NCBI GenBank assembly: GCA_030618065.1
Contig: JAUXEE010000185.1
Location: forward strand, 1 to 5,151
Direction: 5' to 3'
From: Gemmatimonadota bacterium
GTDB lineage: Bacteria > Gemmatimonadota > Gemmatimonadetes > Longimicrobiales > Gaopeijiaceae
Length of the DNA: 5,151 nucleotides
Part shown: piece by piece, positions 1-5,151 of the stretch
How positions within the stretch are numbered: the stretch's first letter is position 1
Layout of the letters: every line of letters starts with the position of its first letter
Program-made: the position numbers and the translations under genes
The notes under the pieces: model-generated
What the model saw: the letters and a program-made list of their open reading frames with translations, nothing else
The model's database searches: none
Told to the model about the DNA's origin: nothing

Positions 1-1642
1 CGGTGAGGGCTACAGCCCCTGCGATGCCCAATACGAGGGGGAGGGCCATGAAGTTACGAACGGGTTCCCCACGCAGGTTGGCGGAAAGGAAAGAATAAAC
101 CGGCCAAGCCTCCAGGATGATCACCCCGGCCAGGTAACCCACCGCGGTCATCATGAACAGGAGCCCCCCAAAGGAGGTGGGAATCTCGGCCACATTATCC
201 GACTCGTAGTTTGGGAACAAGGCCCCAAAACCAAGGGCCAGGGCCGTGAGAGCGAAGGTGGCCATGACCATGGTCCCGGTGGAGAGGGCAAAGATGAAGG
301 GAGACACCTCCAGAATCAGGTTCGTGAGAATGATCAATGGAAGGGAGATCAAGAGTAGAGGGAGGGTGCCCACCCAATACTTCGACCAGAACAAGGATCT
401 CACATCAAGGGGAGAGGATCGGAGGAGCCACATCATCCTGCCTTCAAGGGACATGGCAGGGTAAACGAATCGGGCCGCGATGGCGGCGACGACGAACCCC
501 GCCAAGCCCAGGTTCAGGAAGGAAACGACATTGATGAGGAAGAAGGACACCCGCTCACCGGTATAGAGGGGCAACACCTTGATGTTGTATACATAAACCA
601 CGATCAGCACCCCCAGGAGAAAGAGCTGGGACCACTGGGTGGCATCCCTGAAAAAGACACGAATCTCTTTGGCCACCAGTACCCGGCTCTGGATCGAGAG
701 TCGCCCCAGGAGCTTCTCCACCCATCGTGATCGGGATCGGGATTCCCTTCTTGTGGCCCCCTCCTGAGCCCGGCTGTACCCGGGGGCATAGAACCGTTGG
801 TGCAGCCAGGAGCCAAAGACCAGGAAGGCTGCTGCGGTGGAGAGGAGAAGGAAGAAGGGAAAAGGGTCAAAAAACCCATTCAGGTACGACATCAGGGTGT
901 CGGTGGCCCACTCGTTGGGAAGCCAGACCGAGGAGGGAGTCCGGAGAATGGCCATGAAGTCCACCAGGTCCCGGAACTCCTCGGGCCGGACCAGGCGTTC
1001 AGGCCGCAGAAACCGAAACAAGACCACGATGCCGGCGGCGGCGAAAAGACCGACCAGAGCCAGGAGGTCCCGGGTCCTCCGGGCCGGAAAGGTGTTCACC
1101 AGGATCAGGGTCACGGCTACGCCCACGACGGCCGGGAGAACCAGGAAGGGTACCATCACCGCCAGGGCCAGGAGGTAGAAAAGGGCATCGGCCCTATAGG
1201 CGAACCCGTAGGCCAGGAAGAGCGGGATGGCTAGAAGACCCACCATCCAGGATGAGTTGACGATGGTCTCGATGAGCCTCGCCCCGTAGATCTTCAAGGT
1301 GTCCGTGGGCGATGCCATCAACAACTCGAGGTCCTGGGAGAGGAAGAAGGTCGAGAGGGACGTGATGACGTTGGAGAGGAGCAAAATCCCCAGAAAGGTC
1401 AGAAGGGCCAAACCGAGCAGCTTTCCGGCCAGAAGGTCTCCGATTCCTTGGGTATTTCGGAAATAGAGAAGCATCCGCCAGATAACCCCGAAGATCAGGG
1501 CCCAGAAGAAGAGCCCCACAAATCCCAGGACGACCGTTTTGAAGAGCCGACCCTTATCCGTCCGGGCCCGGGTCAGCTTCCCCCTGATCTTCGGTCGAAG
1601 GAACCAGATCAGGCTTGGGCTCCTGGGAAGAGCCTCGTTCAT
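1..1642 (-). CDS. Polytopic ABC transporter permease (3' end outside window)
   Basis: The frame is open from the ATG at 1642 to the left edge: 547 complete codons without a stop, so the C-terminus is missing, probably by only a short stretch. After a basic, probably cytoplasmic N-terminus (1-33), hydrophobic segments lie near 35-58, 74-98, 129-148, 153-183, 192-210, 261-282, 338-355, 366-392, 424-445, 450-472, 490-512 and from 531 on, about twelve in all. An Arg/Ser-rich cytoplasmic linker at about 283-320 splits the protein into two halves. Each half has a matching amphipathic stretch after its second or third membrane segment (DLELLMASPTDTLKIYG at 104-120; GRMMWLLRSSPLDVRSLFW at 401-419). 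The block GALFPNYESDNVAEIPTSFG at 473-492 resembles the end signature of the 'putative ABC exporter' permease family, whose substrates are unknown. With two fused halves, one chain could form the whole membrane channel with two ATPase copies. The start overlaps the ATPase stop (TGATG). Transport direction (export) is inferred from the ABC-2-like ATPase. Confidence 0.9.
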   Translation of the reverse strand, partial: MNEALPRSPSLIWFLRPKIRGKLTRARTDKGRLFKTVVLGFVGLFFWALIFGVIWRMLLYFRNTQGIGDLLAGKLLGLALLTFLGILLLSNVITSLSTFFLSQDLELLMASPTDTLKIYGARLIETIVNSSWMVGLLAIPLFLAYGFAYRADALFYLLALAVMVPFLVLPAVVGVAVTLILVNTFPARRTRDLLALVGLFAAAGIVVLFRFLRPERLVRPEEFRDLVDFMAILRTPSSVWLPNEWATDTLMSYLNGFFDPFPFFLLLSTAAAFLVFGSWLHQRFYAPGYSRAQEGATRRESRSRSRWVEKLLGRLSIQSRVLVAKEIRVFFRDATQWSQLFLLGVLIVVYVYNIKVLPLYTGERVSFFLINVVSFLNLGLAGFVVAAIAARFVYPAMSLEGRMMWLLRSSPLDVRSLFWSKYWVGTLPLLLISLPLIILTNLILEVSPFIFALSTGTMVMATFALTALALGFGALFPNYESDNVAEIPTSFGGLLFMMTAVGYLAGVIILEAWPVYSFLSANLRGEPVRNFMALPLVLGIAGAVALT

Positions 1643-2505
1643 CAGGACTCGCCGTCCTGGAGGCTGGCGACCATGTCCGCCACTTCTTCACCACCGGTAA
1701 CCTTGAGGAAGATCTCCTCCAGGTCGGCCTCCCCGGCCTGCGCCTGGCTCCGGAGCTCCTCCATGGTCCCCCGTGCGATCACACTCCCCTCATGGATGAT
1801 GGCCAACAGGTCACAGAGAACCTCCACCACCTCGAGGGTGTGGGAAGAGAGGAAGACGGTGCCCCCGTTATTGACGTAGGTACGGAAAAGATCCTTCAGG
1901 ATCCTGGCAGCCCTGGGATCCAACCCTACCATGGGCTCGTCCACCACGATGAGCTCTGGCTGGTGGATGAGGGCCGAGCTGATGAGGAGCTTCTGACGCA
2001 TTCCATGGGAGTAGCTCTCCACCAACTCATTTTTCCACTGTGAGAGGTTGAAGAGCTCCATGAAGCGGTCGGCTCTCTCCTCCGATGCTGCCCCGTCCTT
2101 TCCCCAAAGTCCGGCGACGAATCGGAGGAACTCACCCCCAGTGAGTTTTTCATAGAGATACGGCCGGTCCGGGATATACCCGATGCGGGATTTGGCCTTC
2201 TCTGGATCCCTGGCCAGGTCATCACCCCCGATGAGGATCCGGCCCGAAGTGGGGAGCAGAACGCCGGAAACCATCCGGATCGTGGTCGTCTTCCCGGCGC
2301 CATTGGGGCCAAGGAACCCGAAGATCCGCCCCCTGGGAACCGAGAGATCCAGCTCTCTTACCGCCGTGAACCCACCGTACCGCTTGGTCACCCCCCGTAA
2401 CACCAGCATGGCCCCTTCCCCATCCAGGTGGGCGGGTGTCAGGTCAGAGGACAGGTGTCGAGTGCGACTTCCGGTGGGAGGATCTCGCCGGGCTTGGATC
2501 GCCAT
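1642..2505 (-). CDS. ABC transporter ATP-binding protein
   Basis: This 287-residue cytoplasmic ATPase powers the adjacent permease by binding and hydrolysing ATP as a dimer. Motifs in order: the aromatic A-loop Tyr43 (KRYGG); Walker A GPNGAGKT at 66-73; the Q-loop region GYIPDRPYLYEKLTG at 109-123, where Asp113 stands in the place of the usual Gln; the signature SHGMRQK at 166-172, a common variant of LSGGQ in ABC-2 type exporters; Walker B LIVVDEP at 185-191 with catalytic Glu190; D-loop GLDP at 194-197; and switch His222 (LSSH). A short C-terminal tail follows from about 250, with a DLEEIFLKVT segment typical of the ABC-2 group. The chosen start adds about 32 polar residues before the first strand (MLVLRGV, Met33); a GGAGGT site supports it, but Met33 remains possible. 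The stop TGA overlaps the permease start as TGATG, so the two subunits should be made together. All residues needed for hydrolysis are present. Substrate unknown. Confidence 0.96.
   Translation of the reverse strand: MAIQARRDPPTGSRTRHLSSDLTPAHLDGEGAMLVLRGVTKRYGGFTAVRELDLSVPRGRIFGFLGPNGAGKTTTIRMVSGVLLPTSGRILIGGDDLARDPEKAKSRIGYIPDRPYLYEKLTGGEFLRFVAGLWGKDGAASEERADRFMELFNLSQWKNELVESYSHGMRQKLLISSALIHQPELIVVDEPMVGLDPRAARILKDLFRTYVNNGGTVFLSSHTLEVVEVLCDLLAIIHEGSVIARGTMEELRSQAQAGEADLEEIFLKVTGGEEVADMVASLQDGES
1643..1659 (-). promoter_or_regulatory. Hairpin immediately before the permease start codon
   Basis: On the minus strand CAGGAC and GTCCTG form a perfect 6-bp stem around a 5-base GGCGA loop, ending directly at the permease ATG and covering two of the three bases of the ATPase stop. 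The only purine-rich ribosome-site candidate (GGCGAG) sits in the loop and the edge of the stem. Inference: the hairpin limits independent initiation, and ribosomes finishing the ATPase open it, so permease output is coupled to ATPase translation. The stem is short and could be chance. Confidence 0.4.
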
Positions 2506-4083
2506 TTAGCCTACCTCCGACTCAGCCGTAAGGGGTGGGACGACCTCGATATCCAGCTTCCCGATCAAGCGCAGGATTTCCACCTGCTGGGCCAGGCCTC
2601 CCGTCACGAAGCGAAGATGGGCCGCATCGGCCGGGTATTGGCCGAAGGTCGGATCCACAGCCACCCACTGACCCAACCACACCTCCGGCCATGCATGGTA
2701 GAAGAAGGCATCGTTGACATAGACCAGGCCCACCGCGGTTCGGGCCGGAAGCCCCAATGCTCGTGCCATGGCCACAAAAAGAACCGTGTGTTCGTTACAG
2801 TCACCCTGGCCCGAGGCCAGCACCTGGACCGCGCTGGGAATGGAGAAGGTGATCTCCTTTTCCAGCATCCCATGGACTCCCATGGTGAGACGCCGGGTGA
2901 TCCGCATGGGATCGTTGTTCCCCATGATCTGCCAGCCGGCTATCTCTTCCGCAGCTTGAATGATCCTCTCGTCGTCACTCTGGATCAGGGGCTCGGGTTG
3001 CAGTTCCTCGAGGAAGTCCATCCGAGGATAGGGGAGATCGTCATAGTCCGGCTGGATCGCAGCCCAATCCTCTTGTCGGACGATGAGGGTGTCACCTCGG
3101 AGTCGCTGCCTACCCCCCTCGAGCTGAAAGCCCTCGAGATCCACTCCGGAGAGGACGAAGCGGAGCTCGTCGTGGCTTTCCACCTCCCCCAACTCCACCT
3201 CGCTCTGGATGGCGGTGGAGAGGATCACGTCATCATCGATGGGAGAATCCCCATACCCCCGAGCATCTTCCTGCGCCTGGCGAGCCAGTTCGTATTCGGT
3301 CCTCTCCATAGAGAATCCAAGGGGACTGGATGCCTTCAGGATCCTCCCATCCTCGTCGATCCAACTTTCCACCTGGACTCCCCCGTACCGCTCCACCACC
3401 CGCCAGGAGGGTATGGAATCAAAATGGGCCGGCGTCCATCGGCCGGTGCCGGGATCCAGCTCGGCGCTATCGGGGACCAGAATCGTATCGTGTCCCGTCA
3501 CCTGGATCTCCACCGTGCGTGTCGAAAGGGCGGAGGGATCGAACACGGGAAAACGAAAGCGATCCCCAACCTCCAAACCCTCTCCCATCGCTAACCGGAT
3601 CGGAAGTACCGCAGCGAAGATGGGAGGTTGGGAGAGCCGGTGGGTCACAGTCTGTTGTCCCCCCCCCGCATCCAACTCCACCTGCAAGAGGGTATCCCCC
3701 TCCACCGATCCCGAAGCCGAATACTGGCCCACCTCAGAGTCCAGGGAGAAGGAGAAGTCCCTCATCTCCAGGGATGGAGAGAGGTTGACGAGGGTTCGGA
3801 CCACTGCCGTGCCGGTTTGGCCCAAGGCGGGAAGCTCCAGGGAGAGGATATCCTCCAGGACGAACCCTTCCGGAACGGTGTCGAGGCGGGAGGTAGCCAG
3901 GCCCACCACCCGGTCTCCCATCCGGATAGTGTAGAAATTCACTCCCGGCGCCAGAGAGAGGGCCGCTTCGGCCAGACTCGCCAACTCAGGTTGGAAATAT
4001 TCCCGCCGGAGCTGCCAACCCAACATCCCGATCCACCACAAAAGAATGCCTCCGGTGAGGAGGCGGCGGCGGGTAGCTCTCAC
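2506..4083 (-). CDS. Membrane-anchored transglutaminase-like protein
   Basis: This 525-residue protein has a short basic N-terminus (Arg-rich, residues 2-7) and one hydrophobic segment at about 8-24 that should anchor it with the rest outside the cytoplasm. Residues 45 to about 400 form a long region rich in alternating hydrophobic strands, with Tyr/Trp/Gly-Asp patches (GDRVVG at 56-61, SWIDEDGRILK at 240-250), of the type found ahead of the catalytic domain in this family. The C-terminal transglutaminase-like domain carries the full triad: Cys429 in QGDCNEHT, His463 in FYHAWPEVW and Asp477 in VAVDPTFGQ. Such domains act as cysteine proteases, amidases or amide cross-linkers; the substrate is unknown. 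The start is GTG at 4083: an in-frame TGA lies 15 bases upstream, and the next Met (residue 20) would cut the anchor. A weak TGAGG formed by the previous gene's stop may help initiation. The gene abuts the ABC ATPase gene (TAA directly followed by ATG), so it likely works with that transporter. It contains a nine-G tract at codons 139-142. Confidence 0.9.
   Translation of the reverse strand: MRATRRRLLTGGILLWWIGMLGWQLRREYFQPELASLAEAALSLAPGVNFYTIRMGDRVVGLATSRLDTVPEGFVLEDILSLELPALGQTGTAVVRTLVNLSPSLEMRDFSFSLDSEVGQYSASGSVEGDTLLQVELDAGGGQQTVTHRLSQPPIFAAVLPIRLAMGEGLEVGDRFRFPVFDPSALSTRTVEIQVTGHDTILVPDSAELDPGTGRWTPAHFDSIPSWRVVERYGGVQVESWIDEDGRILKASSPLGFSMERTEYELARQAQEDARGYGDSPIDDDVILSTAIQSEVELGEVESHDELRFVLSGVDLEGFQLEGGRQRLRGDTLIVRQEDWAAIQPDYDDLPYPRMDFLEELQPEPLIQSDDERIIQAAEEIAGWQIMGNNDPMRITRRLTMGVHGMLEKEITFSIPSAVQVLASGQGDCNEHTVLFVAMARALGLPARTAVGLVYVNDAFFYHAWPEVWLGQWVAVDPTFGQYPADAAHLRFVTGGLAQQVEILRLIGKLDIEVVPPLTAESEVG
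2513..2518 (-). promoter_or_regulatory. Strong Shine-Dalgarno deciding the ATPase start
   Basis: The minus strand reads GGAGGT, seven bases before the ATG at 2505, and lies inside the last codons of the transglutaminase-like gene. It is the best ribosome site in the window. It favours the ATG at 2505 over the internal ATG at 2409, which would give the more usual ABC N-terminus but has only a G-rich stretch close in front of it. Confidence 0.8.
3659..3667 (-). repeat. Nine-G homopolymer inside the transglutaminase-like gene
   Basis: The plus strand has nine consecutive C, which is nine G on the coding strand, covering the last base of codon Ala139 through the first two bases of Gly142. The frame on both sides is intact and matches the expected domain, so the count given here is the in-frame state. 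A one-base change would truncate the protein long before the catalytic Cys429. Confidence 0.9.
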
Positions 4084-4095
4084 GGAATGACGGCC

Positions 4096-4626
4096 TCAGT
4101 CAACCAGGAGCCTGTCCGAGCCCTGGCCACGCCTGGACTCCACGACCTGGGCGAAGACGTCTCTCTCATACCCCGTCCCCACCACGATAATCACTTCTCG
4201 GGGATTTTCGGAGCTCTGGAGGTGCTCCAAGATGAGGGGGACCATGACGGCGGCAGCTTCCCCGGCGTCCAGCTTCCCCGCGCCGGTCCCCAGCGGAGGT
4301 AAAGCCAGGGTTTCCAGGCCCCATTCCTCCGCTCGCCGGAGGCCGTTTTGCAGAGCCGAGCGAAGTCCCTCGGGTGTGACTCGTTCCTCAACCGACTGAA
4401 GGACTACATGTATCATGAAGGCGACCGAAAGATCCCCACCGGGAGTGATCACGGCCGCCCCCACTGGAAACTCACCCATAGCCTGGAGCCGTTCGGAGAC
4501 GCCGGCTCCCGCTCGGAGTTCCAGCTCTCGGCTGAAGGGGGTGTCGGCCTCCAGGTCGGACGATACGGATCGGAGGATCGCGTCGGACTCTATTTCGGCA
4601 GGCTCGGAGAGAACGACTCGGATCAT
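4096..4626 (-). CDS. Macro-domain-like protein with altered ligand motif
   Basis: This 176-residue protein is about the length of a single macro domain, the fold that binds ADP-ribose or related nucleotides and in some families removes ADP-ribose. Recognisable blocks are, in order: DAILRSV at 15-21, where macro domains have D-A-I-V-N-A-A-N; an AGAG plus Glu-Arg helix at 39-50; GAAVITPGGDL at 56-66, with IHVV at 72-75, matching the family's G-x-A-x-x-T-x-G-x-L-x-x-x-x-I-H-x-V block; a helix at 85-101; LALPPLGTGAG at 107-117, matching the A-P-x-x-G-T-G-x-G phosphate loop; and EVIIVV at 144-149, the late beta strand. The NAAN asparagines are absent, so ADP-ribose hydrolase activity is doubtful. 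No signal peptide or membrane segment is seen, so it should be cytoplasmic. The frame stays open upstream to 4848, but that part reads through the TPR gene in another frame with low-complexity, Gly/Arg-rich protein. The ATG at 4626 overlaps the TPR stop and begins the first macro strand (MIRVVL), so it is chosen. Fold call fairly sure; ligand unknown. Confidence 0.8.
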   Translation of the reverse strand: MIRVVLSEPAEIESDAILRSVSSDLEADTPFSRELELRAGAGVSERLQAMGEFPVGAAVITPGGDLSVAFMIHVVLQSVEERVTPEGLRSALQNGLRRAEEWGLETLALPPLGTGAGKLDAGEAAAVMVPLILEHLQSSENPREVIIVVGTGYERDVFAQVVESRRGQGSDRLLVD

Positions 4627-5151
4627 GAGGCCGTCAACTCCCTGGCCTTCCGGTACATGACTGCGGCTTTCTCCGGGAGATTCTTTTTGTCGAACAAGAC
4701 CCCGAGGGTGTAATAGGCCCTGGGATTCCCGGGAATCAACTCCGTGACCCGCTCCAGGGCCTCGATCGCCTCTTCCACCTTTCCAAGACGGTTTAGAGCC
4801 TCCCCCTTGTAGAAGAGGGGAAGACCATCGTCGGGCCTGGCGGCGCATACCACCTTCAACTCCGCTGCGGCCCGCTCGTATAAGCCACGACGAAAGAGGA
4901 GGATGCCGAGGTTGGTTCGAATCTCCAGACTAGTCGGATCCAGCCGGAAGGCCACACGCAACGCTTCCTCCGCTTCGGAATACCTCCCCATTGCGCCGAG
5001 AGCTGCGCCGAGATTCCCAAGAATCTCCTGGTTCTGAGGGTCGATCCGTCGGGCGGCCCGCAGCTGAGTCACTGCCCCTTCAGGGTCACCCATCTCGTCC
5101 AGCAGGACGCCCAGGTTGTTGAGAGCTCTGACGCTGGTAGGATCTTCCTCC
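4623..5151 (-). CDS. TPR-repeat protein, C-terminal part (5' end outside window)
   Basis: The reading frame is open from the right edge to a TGA at 4625-4623, giving 175 complete codons. It is almost entirely tetratricopeptide repeats: after two Glu residues come five consecutive 34-residue units, then a three-residue tail (Thr-Ala-Ser). The units show the TPR pattern, with an Asn-Leu-Gly or equivalent in helix A (NNLGVLL, GNLGAAL, TNLGILL, YTLGVLF), a Gly near position 20 in most units, an Ala in helix B, and Asp-Pro or a similar turn between units. TPR arrays form a superhelical scaffold for protein-protein binding; the partner cannot be read from the sequence. The ATG at 5093 falls inside the first visible repeat, and the frame continues upstream of it, so it is not taken as the start. 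No signal peptide can be judged because the N-terminus is missing. The stop overlaps the next gene's ATG (ATGA), implying co-translation with the macro-domain gene. The fold is nearly certain; the function is unknown. Confidence 0.93.
   Translation of the reverse strand, partial: EEDPTSVRALNNLGVLLDEMGDPEGAVTQLRAARRIDPQNQEILGNLGAALGAMGRYSEAEEALRVAFRLDPTSLEIRTNLGILLFRRGLYERAAAELKVVCAARPDDGLPLFYKGEALNRLGKVEEAIEALERVTELIPGNPRAYYTLGVLFDKKNLPEKAAVMYRKARELTAS
4635..5144 (-). repeat. Five tandem 34-residue TPR units encoded back to back
   Basis: The five units occupy 5144-5043, 5042-4941, 4940-4839, 4838-4737 and 4736-4635, each exactly 102 bases with no insertion. The repeat is conserved at protein level only; the DNA of the units has diverged, so this is an old array and not a recent tandem duplication. 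More units may lie beyond the right edge, since the frame is still open there. The last unit has Lys-Lys-Asn in place of the usual small residue and Gly between helices A and B, as often seen at the end of an array. Confidence 0.85.
4638..4643 (-). promoter_or_regulatory. Probable Shine-Dalgarno for the macro-domain gene
   Basis: The minus strand reads AGGGAG here, eleven bases before the ATG at 4626. The match is good but the spacing is longer than ideal, so initiation probably also relies on ribosomes ending the overlapping TPR frame. Confidence 0.5.

Noticed and set aside
246..1234. Several plus-strand open frames of 65-145 codons opposite the permease gene
   Set aside because: All are Arg/Gly/Pro-rich or otherwise domain-free and lie opposite a continuous hydrophobic permease frame. 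They are shadows.
2428..3594. A 388-codon open frame on the plus strand opposite the transglutaminase-like gene
   Set aside because: It runs antisense to a gene with clear catalytic motifs. The protein is His/Pro/Leu-rich without any recognisable domain, as expected for the complement of GC-rich coding DNA with few stop triplets.
4081..4098. Macro-like and transglutaminase-like genes are in the same frame, separated by one TGA and four codons: possible stop readthrough or selenocysteine fusion
   Set aside because: A fusion would place a cytoplasmic macro domain before a membrane anchor, which is possible. However, no stem-loop of selenocysteine type is evident after the TGA, and the GTG start explains the second gene well. 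One chance in three for the frame match needs no special cause.
3628..4302. A 224-codon open frame on the plus strand across the macro-like/transglutaminase-like junction
   Set aside because: It spans two minus-strand genes and their intergenic gap, and its product is low-complexity with no domain. It is treated as a chance open frame.
4627..4848. N-terminal extension of the macro-like protein by 74 residues from an upstream ATG
   Set aside because: The stretch overlaps the TPR gene in another frame and gives Gly/Arg/Ser-rich sequence. The ATG at 4626 overlaps the TPR stop and starts the first macro strand.
1..5151. Search for tRNA, rRNA, CRISPR arrays, transposon ends, riboswitches and rho-independent terminators
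   Set aside because: Nearly every base is coding. No cloverleaf, direct-repeat array, terminal inverted repeat or stem followed by a T-run was seen by eye on either strand.

Overview
The window is a compact block of five genes, all on the minus strand, with almost no non-coding DNA. In transcription order, from high to low coordinates, they are: the C-terminal part of a TPR protein (enters at the right edge), a small macro-domain-like protein, a membrane-anchored transglutaminase-like protein, an ABC transporter ATPase, and a large polytopic ABC permease that runs off the left edge. Three of the four junctions overlap or abut (ATGA, TAA immediately followed by ATG, and TGATG). The fourth gap is 12 bases. 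This is the architecture of one co-transcribed, translationally coupled operon. No promoter or terminator is visible, so both operon ends lie outside the window.

The best-supported functional unit is the downstream trio. The ATPase carries a full set of ABC motifs. The permease has about twelve predicted membrane segments in two related halves, and near its C-terminal end has a signature I associate with the 'putative ABC exporter' permease family. The transglutaminase-like protein has one N-terminal membrane anchor, a long probably beta-rich extracytoplasmic region, and a C-terminal domain with an intact Cys-His-Asp triad. As I recall it, this kind of ATPase-permease-transglutaminase grouping recurs in several bacterial phyla, but its substrate and role are not established. 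The simplest reading is an envelope or export system in which the anchored protein works outside the membrane next to the transporter. The macro-domain and TPR proteins upstream look cytoplasmic and could be regulatory or scaffolding partners, or could be housekeeping passengers.

The DNA is fairly GC-rich, with G/C favoured at third codon positions and tight gene packing. The proteins are acidic and bacterial in style. Acidobacteriota, Gemmatimonadota or a deltaproteobacterial lineage would all fit, but the window has no phylogenetic marker, so this is a weak guess. There are no RNA genes, mobile elements, CRISPR arrays or horizontal-transfer signs.

The points most worth a second look are the five-gene linkage itself, the macro domain that has lost the canonical Asn-containing ligand-binding motif, a hairpin covering the initiation region of the permease, and a nine-G tract inside the transglutaminase gene.
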